Shown piece after piece: positions 16,853 through 25,563 of a DNA stretch of 64,000 bases. The position numbers were made by a program, and so were the translations under genes. The notes beneath the pieces are model-generated. The model saw nothing but the letters and a program-made list of their open reading frames with translations. It made no database searches and was not told the DNA's origin. Where the stretch lies: positions 1 through 64,000 of the forward strand of contig WGMM01000021.1 of assembly GCA_016125085.1 (NCBI GenBank), given 5' to 3'. Source of the stretch: a bacterium. Its GTDB lineage: Bacteria; Planctomycetota; Planctomycetia; Isosphaerales; Isosphaeraceae. Each line of letters opens with the position of its first letter. Position 1 is the stretch's first letter.

Positions 16853-18274
16853 TCATCCACCCTGCCCCTTTCGATGTTGTGCGGAAGGGTGATAGGGCGA
16901 GGTCTGCGAAAATCCGGTGAGATGACCGAAGGACATCGCGACCACGAAAATCGTGGCCACGCCGGTCAATTGAGGAGCGTATTGCAGCGCCAGGGCATAG
17001 CCGAAAATCGGCAGAGTCAGCGCGAGAAACAGAAAGACCAGGTAAAACGGCATTCCGTAAATGAATCCCGCGAACCACGCCAGCCCCCAGAGAAGCGAAC
17101 ATCGCGGATATTTTTCCGTGAGCGATTCCTGCACACGCTGCAGCGCCGCGACGTACCAGAAACACCCGAAAACGAGGCTGATCGAGGTCAGGGCCAGCAG
17201 CGCCGCACCTGAAATCATCAAGCCGACCTGGGCGGCGAATCGAAAATCGGCTGGCACGAGCGGAATCGCCGCGGGAGAATTCCATGGGATCGCGTCGTTC
17301 GAGAGCGCGAGAGCCAGAGCCGGTGCCGCGAAAACGAGAGTCGCGACCGAACCGGCGAGAATCGAATGTAACGGCGCGGCCAGCGGCTCCTCCGGCGGCA
17401 CGATCCTCGATGGCCCGAAAACCCGCTCGACCGGAAATGCAAGTGGCTGAATTTCGCGCGGTAAAAGCCGGGTTCGATATTCCCGCTCGAATTCGGCCAG
17501 AAATCCGGCGAAGCAGGACCCGGCCGGCAATTCGGCCGAGGCGACTTCATAAACCGGCCCTCCGGCGAAAACGCCATTGAGTTGAAAGTCCTCGATTCGC
17601 ACCATGACGCCAAGATCCCCCGGCGCGAGAGAATCGGCCATTTTCAGGTCATAAACCGCGGCGCTGGGGTGTTCGATCGCGGCCATGGCCTCAGCACGCA
17701 CGACTCTCGCATGCTTGTCGAGCGGATCCGCGAGCACGCACAGTGAAGCCTCGATCCGTTCCGGGTCCGCAAAAGCCGGATCCTTCACCAGTTTCTCGAA
17801 AAGTTCGGAACGGGGGATTTCGCCCCCGAAATACCCAGCCAGCACATAGCAGAGCATGGCGCTGAGCCGGTCTCCGATCTCACGAAACGTCATCGCCAGA
17901 ACGACATGCACTCGTGGATTCGTCGGAGTAAGATCACGGGCCTCCACTTGATCCGCGAGTGCGTTCTTCCAATCGCCCGTCTTGAACCTGCAACCGCCCC
18001 GGAAGCCCAGCCATTCGCTTTTCAGATCGTCCCCCGCGTCCGACTCGATTGCCCGAGTGAACCAGCCGATCGCCTGAACGAATTCCCCTCTGGCCAGGAG
18101 AGTCCAGCCACGTGCCGCCAGTGCCACGCCATGATTGGGGAACAGCACGAGCGCATTCTCGATCTGCCGGTTCACATCCTCCGGGCCGCCTTCCAGCCCA
18201 TAGCGTTCCTGAACCTGGCCCAGATCGGCGATCTCGGCCAGAATCTTCGGCAGACTCGCGAATCGCTCGCTCAT
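16853..18274 (-). CDS. TPR-like repeat protein with C-terminal membrane helices (paralog of the next gene upstream)
   Basis: 473 residues. The N-terminal half (about 1-200) is helical with TPR character (NHGVALAARGWTLLARGEFVQAIGWFTRAIE). A middle part has DPLDKHARVVRAEAMAAIEHPSAAVYDLKMADSLAPGDLGVMVRIED. About four hydrophobic segments lie between about 315 and 465. Start at 18274 is supported by AGGTG upstream and by alignment with its neighbour. The paralog at 18338-19645 shares HP(D/N)HGV, the DPLD..AR..RAE/GE(A/M) block and the (L)G(L/V)M(A/V)R(M/I)ED block, so this is a tandem duplication. Function unknown; it lies at the distal end of the pseudopilus gene run and may assist it, by position only. 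Confidence 0.75.
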   Translation of the reverse strand: MSERFASLPKILAEIADLGQVQERYGLEGGPEDVNRQIENALVLFPNHGVALAARGWTLLARGEFVQAIGWFTRAIESDAGDDLKSEWLGFRGGCRFKTGDWKNALADQVEARDLTPTNPRVHVVLAMTFREIGDRLSAMLCYVLAGYFGGEIPRSELFEKLVKDPAFADPERIEASLCVLADPLDKHARVVRAEAMAAIEHPSAAVYDLKMADSLAPGDLGVMVRIEDFQLNGVFAGGPVYEVASAELPAGSCFAGFLAEFEREYRTRLLPREIQPLAFPVERVFGPSRIVPPEEPLAAPLHSILAGSVATLVFAAPALALALSNDAIPWNSPAAIPLVPADFRFAAQVGLMISGAALLALTSISLVFGCFWYVAALQRVQESLTEKYPRCSLLWGLAWFAGFIYGMPFYLVFLFLALTLPIFGYALALQYAPQLTGVATIFVVAMSFGHLTGFSQTSPYHPSAQHRKGQGG

Positions 18275-18337
18275 GCTTGCACCTGTTTCGAACCCTGGTC
18301 CGACAGGCCGGAAGAGGCCCAACGATCATGCCCGCGG

Positions 18338-19645
18338 CTATTGGCGAGCGTGAAAAAAGAGCCAGAGCGGAACGACCGATATCGCCCAGTTCAAGAACAT
18401 CGACCCGAGCATCAGGAACGATGCAAAAAATATGAAGCCATAGACCAGGAACGGGCGGAAATACCACCGTTTCGTCATGAGCACGAAACTCATTTCGGAG
18501 ATCCGGCATCGGCAGACGGTCTGCAGCGTTCCCATCGTCGCCAGAATCGAGCCCGCGACGTTCGCGACGGCCCAGCCCCCCGCCAGAATGCCGATGGCGG
18601 TGGAAGTCCAGATGTCGCCAGGCTTTGGCCGCTCACCGAAAGCACGCAGCAGGCGGCCTTCGAACATGTCGACTGCCACAAGCCCCACCACCGCCACAAG
18701 ATTCGCACACATGCCTATCGCCATCCCCGCCAGGAGCAGATTCCGGCTTGTCCGCATCAGGTCGAATGGTGCATCCGCCGAAGCCCTGCCGAAGAATTTC
18801 TCGACCCATCCGAGCTGCACGCCCCTTTGGGGCGGTATGGGGATCGTATCGAGAAACGTGGCGAAATCGCGCAAGACACGGTCGTAAGCCGGCAGAATCG
18901 GCGTCACGGGAACGGCGACATCGTAGAGCGGCGGGTCGGCCATGATGCCCCGCACCCGGATATCCTCCATCCGGGCCATCAGGCCGAGATTTCGCGGCTG
19001 GAGCACATCGGCCAGATGCAGGTCGTAAAAAGCGGCCTGGGGCGAGCCCATCGCCATGAACATCTCACCGCGATGGATCCTGGCCGTGGCGTCAAGCGGG
19101 TCGCTGAGCACGAACAGCGAAGCCTTGAGCCGGTCCAGGGTCGAGAAAGGCACATTCTGGCGGAAGAATTCGAAAAGCTGGGATGTCTGCAAATGGCCGA
19201 CCATGTGCATGGCGAACATCTCGTCGAGTTCGCCGCTGACGTGATCACCCATCGAACGCATTTCGAACGACCGGGCGATCCGGGGCACGGGATTGGCAGG
19301 GTCCGCCTCGATCAGTTCGCGAAACTCCCGAAACCCGCCCTGCCAGTCGCCCGCCCGAAACCGGAAGCCGGCTCGCTGCGCCCCCCACATCGCACGAAAC
19401 TCGTCGGGACCTTTGTCGATGGCCTTCGTCTGCCATGCGATCGCTCCGACGTAATCTTCGTTCCTGGCCAGAAACCATGCCCAGGCGGCAAGCGGAACTC
19501 CATGATCAGGATGCAGTTCGATAGCGGTTTTGAGGCGCGCTTCGACCTTGTCCGATCCTCCTGGTTCACGGATTTCCTGATCCAGCCTGGAAAGGTCCAA
19601 AAGCGGCTTCAACTCCTCAGGCACTTCGGAATGGAATTCGAGCAT
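18338..19645 (-). CDS. TPR-like repeat protein with C-terminal membrane helices (tandem paralog)
   Basis: 435 residues using the ATG at 19645, chosen because the downstream paralog aligns from there (LPKILAEIADL against VPEELKPLLDL). A TTG at 19717 would add 24 residues. The TPR-like motif HPDHGVPLAAWAWFLARNEDYVGAIAWQTKAID is followed by a second helical repeat, then DPLDATARIHRGEMFMAMGSPQAAFYDLHLADV. Hydrophobic segments lie at about 310-335, 365-385 and 405-430. A 63-base gap separates it from its paralog. No enzymatic motif is visible. Role unknown. Confidence 0.75.
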   Translation of the reverse strand: MLEFHSEVPEELKPLLDLSRLDQEIREPGGSDKVEARLKTAIELHPDHGVPLAAWAWFLARNEDYVGAIAWQTKAIDKGPDEFRAMWGAQRAGFRFRAGDWQGGFREFRELIEADPANPVPRIARSFEMRSMGDHVSGELDEMFAMHMVGHLQTSQLFEFFRQNVPFSTLDRLKASLFVLSDPLDATARIHRGEMFMAMGSPQAAFYDLHLADVLQPRNLGLMARMEDIRVRGIMADPPLYDVAVPVTPILPAYDRVLRDFATFLDTIPIPPQRGVQLGWVEKFFGRASADAPFDLMRTSRNLLLAGMAIGMCANLVAVVGLVAVDMFEGRLLRAFGERPKPGDIWTSTAIGILAGGWAVANVAGSILATMGTLQTVCRCRISEMSFVLMTKRWYFRPFLVYGFIFFASFLMLGSMFLNWAISVVPLWLFFHARQ

Positions 19646-19779
19646 CTTGGTCGCCAGCTTCGAACTTTCGTCGGAAACGCTTTTATCCAGTTTTCGCCAA
19701 TCACGCCCGCCGATCAAGGGGAGAATCCGGAAAGTTGCACCATGTCGACGTTTCGGATGCCCATTTTCGCTCCGAACGA

Positions 19780-20766
19780 TCAGTATTTGTCCGAGCCGGT
19801 CAACTGACCGTCCGCTCGATGCCCCAGCCGTTGGAAAATCACCGGACTCACTGTCGATGTGATGAATTTCACCGAGCCATCACCCATGCACGCATTGATC
19901 CCGCCGGAGTGGCTGGACGAATAGCCGCCGCAGTAGGTCGAAAGCTGCTTCTGGCCCGCTGCCGACCCCGGGTTGGCCGTCGATTCATTGACCGCCGGTT
20001 GCGTGGCGGCCCCGACAGGTTCGAACGCCGGCGCGACGAAAGCCGACAGACCCGATACGTTCGATATTCCGGAATCGGTGTTCGAACCCGAATCGCCCGG
20101 TTCGAACGTCCCGGACGATTTCACGAACACCGGCGTCGGCGGCGCTCCGTTCGGCGGATAGCCCGTATTGCGGAGCGTGGCCGATGTGCCACTGGCCCAA
20201 CCGAGATCCGCAGTTCCCAGACGTTCGGAAACGAATAGCGTTGCGCTGGTTCCATCTTGAATCGCCTCCAGCCGGGTCGACGAATTCAGGTGAAATACGC
20301 CATCGTTGTCGACGTCGATCGGGGCTTCCCTCTCATGATAATTCGCCGCGTAGTTGCTGACACCCTTCTCAAGATTCGGATCCGCCGGGCAAATCAGTAC
20401 CGAAATCGAATGGGCCCGCACGGTGTCGTTGACGCCAGAATAAAGGCCATGCCGGAAATTGAAATGTGCATACGCCGCGGATTGATCCATATAAGGCAAA
20501 ATTTGCGTGATCCAGCCATAGTGCGTACCCTCGGGCCGGTTCACGATGGGCCGTGACGAATCGATCACACCGGGCGGGAATACAAGATGCGACGATTCGT
20601 AACTGTTCAGGGCCAGGCCGATCTGCATCATGTTGTTGATGCAATGCGCCCGCCGGGCCGCGCTGCGGGCCGCCGCGACCGCCGGAAGCAGGAGCGAAAT
20701 CAGCACGGCGATGATGGCGATGACGACCAGCAGTTCGATCAACGTGAACGCGCGACGATTTTTCAT
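19780..20766 (-). CDS. DUF1559 prepilin-like protein (copy 3)
   Basis: 328 residues. N-terminal type IV prepilin signal [26 protein letters not shown], then the DUF1559 body with [25 protein letters not shown], and the planctomycete-specific C-terminal signature CGGYSSSHSGGINACMGDGSVKF ending [15 protein letters not shown]. Expected to be processed by a prepilin peptidase and assembled at, or displayed from, the cell envelope. It carries an Asn/Ser/Ala-rich insert (about 225-270) that the two neighbouring copies lack in that length. Last of three tandem paralogs, 51 bases after copy 2. Confidence 0.95.
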   Translation of the reverse strand: MKNRRAFTLIELLVVIAIIAVLISLLLPAVAAARSAARRAHCINNMMQIGLALNSYESSHLVFPPGVIDSSRPIVNRPEGTHYGWITQILPYMDQSAAYAHFNFRHGLYSGVNDTVRAHSISVLICPADPNLEKGVSNYAANYHEREAPIDVDNDGVFHLNSSTRLEAIQDGTSATLFVSERLGTADLGWASGTSATLRNTGYPPNGAPPTPVFVKSSGTFEPGDSGSNTDSGISNVSGLSAFVAPAFEPVGAATQPAVNESTANPGSAAGQKQLSTYCGGYSSSHSGGINACMGDGSVKFITSTVSPVIFQRLGHRADGQLTGSDKY

Positions 20767-20817
20767 GACGGTTTCGAAATCCCCATTTCGAAAGTTCGGA
20801 ATCCTGCGATCTTCAGG

Positions 20818-21735
20818 TCAGTAGCGATCTTGCCCGATCAGTTCGCCGTCCGCCCGATGCCCGAGCCGGGCGAAAATCTCACTTGAAATCGTGCGTTTCA
20901 GGAACCGGACAGAACCGTCGCCCATGCAGGCATTGATACCGCCCGGATGACGCGACGAATAGCCGCCGCAGAAAGTCGACAGCCGCTCCTGCCCCTCGGC
21001 GGTCATCGGATCCGGAAGTGTGCTACCCGGCGGCATAACGAATTCGATGTCGTGTAATGATCGAGAGTATTCGAAAAACCCTGTAGCGACATCATAAACC
21101 GGCCCCGGCGGCGAATTGTTCGGAGGATACCCCGTGTTCCGCAATGTCGAGGACGTACCGCTCGCCCAGCCGAAATCCGCCGTGATCTTCTTCTCAGCGA
21201 CGAGCAGAGTCGTGCTCAGGCCGTCCGGGATATCGTCGATGCTCGTGGCTGTGTTCGCCCGAAATACGCCATGGCTGCCGGTGTCGATCGGGGCCTCCGC
21301 GTCATGATAATTCGCGGCGTAATTGGTCGAAGAACCGCCTGTGCCCATGTCGGACGAGCAATAGAAAGTTCCGATGGCATGACCTCTCACGGTGTCATTG
21401 ATACGGTCATATACGCCATGTCGAAAATTGAAATGAGAGTACGCGTTCGCCTGGTCCAGATACGGCAGTATTTGCGTGACCCAGCTGAAATGCCGACCCA
21501 CAGGCTTGTTCACGATCGGCACGGTGTCATTGACCACTCCTGGCGGAAATGCAAAATGAGTCGATTCGTAATTGTTCAAAGCCAGGCCGATCTGCAGCAG
21601 GTTGTTGACGCACGAAGTCCGCCTGGCTGACTCACGCGCCGACTGAACCGCCGGCAAAAGTAGCGATGCCAGCACGGCGATGAGGGCGATGACGACAAGC
21701 AGCTCGATCAGGGTGAATGCGCGGCGGATTCGCAT
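20818..21735 (-). CDS. DUF1559 prepilin-like protein (copy 2)
   Basis: 305 residues from the ATG at 21735 ([22 protein letters not shown]); the frame stays open to 21759 but the short leader fits prepilins. Same body as its neighbours: [93 protein letters not shown]. It lies 102 bases downstream of copy 1. These proteins are among the most amplified families in planctomycete genomes; individual functions are unproven. Confidence 0.95.
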   Translation of the reverse strand: MRIRRAFTLIELLVVIALIAVLASLLLPAVQSARESARRTSCVNNLLQIGLALNNYESTHFAFPPGVVNDTVPIVNKPVGRHFSWVTQILPYLDQANAYSHFNFRHGVYDRINDTVRGHAIGTFYCSSDMGTGGSSTNYAANYHDAEAPIDTGSHGVFRANTATSIDDIPDGLSTTLLVAEKKITADFGWASGTSSTLRNTGYPPNNSPPGPVYDVATGFFEYSRSLHDIEFVMPPGSTLPDPMTAEGQERLSTFCGGYSSRHPGGINACMGDGSVRFLKRTISSEIFARLGHRADGELIGQDRY

Positions 21736-21837
21736 GAGTGTGCCTGATGCCTTTCGCAAGATTTCGAAATCCGAACGAAAGAGTTCGCCGCGACGGTTCG
21801 ACGGGAAATCCAGTCCGCCGCGGCGATCCGGATCGAC

Positions 21838-22773
21838 TCAATATTGATCCGCCCCGATCAACTGACCGTCGGCCCGGTGGCCCAGCCGGGCGAAAACCGA
21901 TGGGCTGAGCGTATTCTTGATGAATCGGACCGATCCGTCGCCGACACAGGCATTGATGCCGCCGGGATGATACGACGAATAGCCGCCGCAGAGCATGGAA
22001 AGCCGCTTCTGCCCCTCTTCGGTCACAGGATCGGGTGCCGCCTCGCTGCCTTCGGGATCGGTGCTGAAATTGATCACCTGATCCGGCCCCCCGGCTTCGA
22101 AAATACCGGAATCGATCCGGAACACAGGTGCCGACAAACCGGAGTTAGGTGCGGAAGCCGTGTTGCGCAGCGTCGCCGAAGTGCCGCTGGCCCAGCCCAG
22201 GTCGGCTGTCATCTTTCGTTCGGCCACGAAAAGCGTATAACTCGCACCATCACGGATCGCTTCCAGCCGCGTCGACGAATTCAAATAAAACACACCATTG
22301 TTGGTGACGTCGATCGGCTCCTCCTTCTCGTGATAATTCGCTGCGTAGTTCGTGTTCTGCGAACCACGCAATCCGGTGAATCGCCGAGGATCGGAAGGAC
22401 ATGAGAACGTGCTCACGGAATGAGACCGCACCGTGTCATTGACACCTTCGTACAGCCCCCTGCGGAAATTGAAATGGGCATAGGCATTCGCCTGGTCCAG
22501 ATACGGCAGCACCTGCGTGATCCAGCCGTAATGAATTCCTTCGGGCTTGTTCACGATCGGCCCGGTAGGATTGATCACCCCCGGCGGAAAGGAATAATGG
22601 GCCGATTCGTAATTGTTCAAGGCCAGGCCGATCTGCATGAGATTATTGACGCACTGGGCGCGCCGGGCGGCTTCGCGAGCCGACTGAACCGCAGGCAGGA
22701 GCAGCGAAACCAGCACCGCGATGATGGCGATGACGACCAGCAGTTCGATCAGTGTGAACGCGCGGCGGTGCAT
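21838..22773 (-). CDS. DUF1559 prepilin-like protein (copy 1)
   Basis: 311 residues from the ATG at 22773 ([21 protein letters not shown]), preceded on the minus strand by GAAGAGG. An alternative ATG at 22821 overlaps the stop of the preceding gene as ATGA and would add 16 residues ([16 protein letters not shown]); translational coupling could favour it. The body is close to copies 2 and 3, with [58 protein letters not shown] and [15 protein letters not shown]. First DUF1559 gene after the pseudopilin genes. Confidence 0.93.
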   Translation of the reverse strand: MHRRAFTLIELLVVIAIIAVLVSLLLPAVQSAREAARRAQCVNNLMQIGLALNNYESAHYSFPPGVINPTGPIVNKPEGIHYGWITQVLPYLDQANAYAHFNFRRGLYEGVNDTVRSHSVSTFSCPSDPRRFTGLRGSQNTNYAANYHEKEEPIDVTNNGVFYLNSSTRLEAIRDGASYTLFVAERKMTADLGWASGTSATLRNTASAPNSGLSAPVFRIDSGIFEAGGPDQVINFSTDPEGSEAAPDPVTEEGQKRLSMLCGGYSSYHPGGINACVGDGSVRFIKNTLSPSVFARLGHRADGQLIGADQY

Positions 22774-22817
22774 GAGGTGCCTCTTCCGGAATTTCGATTG
22801 AGCGATTCGTTGCAATT

Positions 22818-23228
22818 TCATGGTATTTCGAGCGACTCCCTTACGACGGACGGTCCCGCATCGGCCGGGATGCGTACTTCCACGCGATATTTCGAAACGG
22901 AGTCATCGAGTCGAGTCACGGCGATCGCGACCGGATCGGAGAGCCCGGGAACCTCAACAGAAGTGATCGTGCGACTCGAAGCTTGCACGGGCACATCCGA
23001 AGCGATCGACCGCAAAATCCGCTGAGCCTCGCCCGAAGCGATCTGCCGCGCCAGGGCCTGGCGTGCCGAGGTCTGAAACGCCCGGTGACCACGCACATGC
23101 CGTTGCGCCAACATACTGGTCAGAAGCGCCAGCAGAACCAGCAGACCCAGCATCGGCATGAGGGCGATACCCGGCCGCCCATGACTGCATTTCCATTTCG
23201 GACGAAGCGACCCAGGCGGGTGAATCAT
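22818..23228 (-). CDS. PilX/GspK-like small pseudopilus protein
   Basis: 136 residues. Basic N-terminus ending [27 protein letters not shown], a prepilin-like or single-helix anchor of the kind seen in PilX and GspK (G-IAL-ML-LL). The remainder ([30 protein letters not shown]) has the A-x-x-x-A-R-x-x-A pattern common in PilX-type proteins. It lacks the acidic Glu at +5. Start overlaps the upstream gene as ATGA (23225-23228) and its stop overlaps the alternative start of DUF1559 copy 1. Assignment rests on context and N-terminus. Confidence 0.65.
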   Translation of the reverse strand: MIHPPGSLRPKWKCSHGRPGIALMPMLGLLVLLALLTSMLAQRHVRGHRAFQTSARQALARQIASGEAQRILRSIASDVPVQASSRTITSVEVPGLSDPVAIAVTRLDDSVSKYRVEVRIPADAGPSVVRESLEIP

Positions 23229-23806
23229 GACTTCGGTTCCCCGGGTTTCGCTTTCGGCTCGTCTTTCTTTGACTGATATTTCGTCGTTCCGACGGCGAAT
23301 TCGAAATGGATCGGGCGGACTTCGACGGGTCCAGCATTCGATCGCCGCCGCGGGCGTTCCGGCGTGAGTGTCAATCTCAACATTTCGGGGCGGCCCGGCC
23401 CGGTTTCGAATCGTTCGAATCGGCCTGAATCGAACCCCGTCAGACCGAAAATACCGGGCATTTTGTCGCCCGGAGCGGATCTCTCCAGCCGAAACGGCAT
23501 TTCGCCCAGACGCCAGGTCGCGGAATTCGATCCTTCGAATTCAATTTGGACGGAAGTTCCAGAGGCGTCGACTTGCATCGCCCCGGATCGCCGCAATTCA
23601 TCTCGCAGAATTTCCGTGGCCTGAGTCGCAGTGAGAAATTGAGAAGCGACAATATCCGGCTCGGTCGTCCGGCGCAACACGCCGACGAGCGCCGAATACA
23701 TCAGCGAGAGCAGAAACACCGAAACGCTGATGACGACGAGCATTTCGATGAGCGAATAGCCGGGCCTGAATTTCGAACCAGTCGCGCCGTCGTTTACGCG
23801 GATCAT
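23225..23806 (-). CDS. GspJ-like prepilin-type protein
   Basis: 193 residues. N-terminal methylation motif FRPGYSLIEMLVVISVSVFLLSLMYSALVGVL with the conserved Glu at +5. The next segment, ATQATEILRDELRRSGAM, matches the post-helix region of minor pseudopilin J (R-x-L-x-x-D-L-R). The C-terminal part is beta-rich (TWRLGEMPFRLER, MLRLTLTPERPRRR, IHFEFAVGTTKYQ) with a Lys/Pro tail. Both ends overlap neighbours by ATGA, so it is translated as part of a tightly coupled set. Confidence 0.8.
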   Translation of the reverse strand: MIRVNDGATGSKFRPGYSLIEMLVVISVSVFLLSLMYSALVGVLRRTTEPDIVASQFLTATQATEILRDELRRSGAMQVDASGTSVQIEFEGSNSATWRLGEMPFRLERSAPGDKMPGIFGLTGFDSGRFERFETGPGRPEMLRLTLTPERPRRRSNAGPVEVRPIHFEFAVGTTKYQSKKDEPKAKPGEPKS

Positions 23807-24270
23807 GGCCGGCCCCCTGCACCGGGAGGGCCCGGGTAAAAGTCACGCATGAGGAACACCGTGCCGACACGGGAGGCATCGCCGGTCGTACGCAGAACGA
23901 CTCGCTTTCCCGCCGGGGAGCCGGTCAGGCCGGTCACGATCACTTCCGCAGGCATGACTTCCGCCCCTTCGAGCCGGGTAAGTTCGCTGAGCATGCCACG
24001 AATGGCCGATTCATCGAGGGCACCGGCTTCGAGTGTTTCGGCCCGGGCCATGCAATTTTCGAAACGGATCAGGCAGCGATAGCGGGCTTCACTCGCGCGC
24101 CGCACCTGAATGTCCGACTTGATCACCATGGCCACCAGGGCAAGCGCGAGCCCCGCGAGCGCCACGCCGGCAAGCAGGTCGACGATGAGGAAGCCTCTGC
24201 GACAACGCGAATGGCCATCCTTCGCGGATCGATTTCGAATCCAATGCAATCCACGAGCGTGCGACATCAT
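23803..24270 (-). CDS. GspI-like prepilin-type protein
   Basis: 155 residues from the ATG at 24270, which overlaps the upstream GspF-like stop as ATGA. The N-terminal leader is long and basic, then CRRGFLIVDLLAGVALAGLALALVAMVIKS. Asp replaces the usual +5 Glu in the G-F-x-x-x-E/D motif. A short soluble part follows (VRRASEARYRCLIRFENCMARAE), similar in size to minor pseudopilins I and H. Its stop overlaps the GspJ-like start. Confidence 0.7.
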   Translation of the reverse strand: MMSHARGLHWIRNRSAKDGHSRCRRGFLIVDLLAGVALAGLALALVAMVIKSDIQVRRASEARYRCLIRFENCMARAETLEAGALDESAIRGMLSELTRLEGAEVMPAEVIVTGLTGSPAGKRVVLRTTGDASRVGTVFLMRDFYPGPPGAGGRP

Positions 24271-25550
24271 GCGAGCCTCCGGATGAGCGAAACGAACGGC
24301 TCGAAGATCGCGTAGCACAGGAGCAGCACGAGAACAGCGAAGGCGAATGTCAAAACCGGCTGAGCCATATCGGCGAAGATTCGCCAGCGATACCACTGGC
24401 GTGACTGAATCGCATCGGCCAGGCTTTCGAGCGTATCGGCCGGCTGCCCCGCGGCGGAAGCGGCTTTCAGGAGCGGCACTTCGCAGCGGCGGACAAGCCC
24501 TTCGCCGGCAAGTGCGTCGACCCAGTCCACCCCGCTCACGACGGCCTGCCGGGCCAGCCGGCAGCGCCGCCGCACGATGCTACGCAGCGACCAGTCGCCG
24601 AAAATGCGCAGCGAATCGTCGATGGGCTTCTGGTGGCGGATCGTTTCCGCCAGGCCTCGCAACACCGTCGCCCGTTCGCCTGCGGTCAAGCCCGGCACGA
24701 ACCAGCCGAAAATCCCCAGCCCGGAACCACCGCGCGAAAGGACGAGCAGATAAACGATCAGCACGGGGATGCCGAGGATGAGCGAGATCCACAGGAGACT
24801 GCCGAACCGGAACCAGTCCGTGAGCACACCCAGCACGAACCCTGTCACTGGCGGCGACGATGTCCCGAAGTCGGCCATAATCGCCTGAAACCTGGGCCAG
24901 ATGAATTCGACCAGATAAGTCGCGATCAGCAGGAATTGAAACGAAAGCGCCAGGAAATAGACAGCCATGCCCATGAGCGGATTGAAGGCCTCGATCCGGC
25001 GGTTCCGCAGATCCGACAGCCGAAGCATGGCGTCGGATGCACCACCGGTCGATTCGACCACACGAAACGATGCGTCAAGCTCGCGAGGCAGGACACCTCG
25101 CGTCTCCCGAACGGCATCGGGCAGGTTCACGCCTTTTTCGAGCGAATAGGCAAGCCGGACCATCCTGCGCCGGAATCCGCGATGCCCGCACTGGCGGGCG
25201 AATGCGATCAAGCCGCCCGTGATGGGCAAATGCCCGCTACGCGACGCCGCCACCAGCGACAGGAAGGCCTCCTGAAGCGCGGCCTTGCGGCGCGCGGCCA
25301 CGAAGCCCATGCCCACGAGAGACGAGAAAAGAAAGCCGATGACGATGGCCAGAAGCACGTCGAGATGATCGCGAAACAGCCGCATCAAAGCGAAAGCGAC
25401 GGCGAACAGGACCATCATCGCCAGCATGGAATTGATCGAAAACCCGCGGCCCCGCTTTTTCCCGGGCCGGGCCTGCGCTCGCAGCGATTCGAAATCGGAC
25501 TTGTACTGCCTGACGGATTCCGGACCGGCCGGGCTCTGGCGCATCGTCAT
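24267..25550 (-). CDS. GspF-like inner-membrane platform protein (paralog 3)
   Basis: 427 residues from the ATG at 25550 (MTMRQSPAGPE), preceded by AAGGGGA on the minus strand. Two N-terminal helices (about 45-60 and 65-85) precede a first T2SSF helical domain (FLSLVAASRSGHLPITGGL, LAYSLEKGVNLPDAVRET), membrane helices around 195-265, and a second T2SSF domain (TVLRGLAETIRHQKPIDDSL, LLKAASAAGQPADTLESLADAI). It ends in a helix with a YAIFEPFVSLIRRL tail. The extra N-terminal helix pair distinguishes it from the two upstream paralogs. Starts 13 bases after paralog 2 ends. Confidence 0.88.
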   Translation of the reverse strand: MTMRQSPAGPESVRQYKSDFESLRAQARPGKKRGRGFSINSMLAMMVLFAVAFALMRLFRDHLDVLLAIVIGFLFSSLVGMGFVAARRKAALQEAFLSLVAASRSGHLPITGGLIAFARQCGHRGFRRRMVRLAYSLEKGVNLPDAVRETRGVLPRELDASFRVVESTGGASDAMLRLSDLRNRRIEAFNPLMGMAVYFLALSFQFLLIATYLVEFIWPRFQAIMADFGTSSPPVTGFVLGVLTDWFRFGSLLWISLILGIPVLIVYLLVLSRGGSGLGIFGWFVPGLTAGERATVLRGLAETIRHQKPIDDSLRIFGDWSLRSIVRRRCRLARQAVVSGVDWVDALAGEGLVRRCEVPLLKAASAAGQPADTLESLADAIQSRQWYRWRIFADMAQPVLTFAFAVLVLLLCYAIFEPFVSLIRRLA

Positions 25551-25563
25551 TCCCCTTCGCCGG

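Noticed and set aside
17906..19807. Plus-strand frame antisense to both TPR-membrane genes
   Set aside because: Its product is His/Arg/Pro-rich with no domain, while the opposite strand gives two aligned paralogs.
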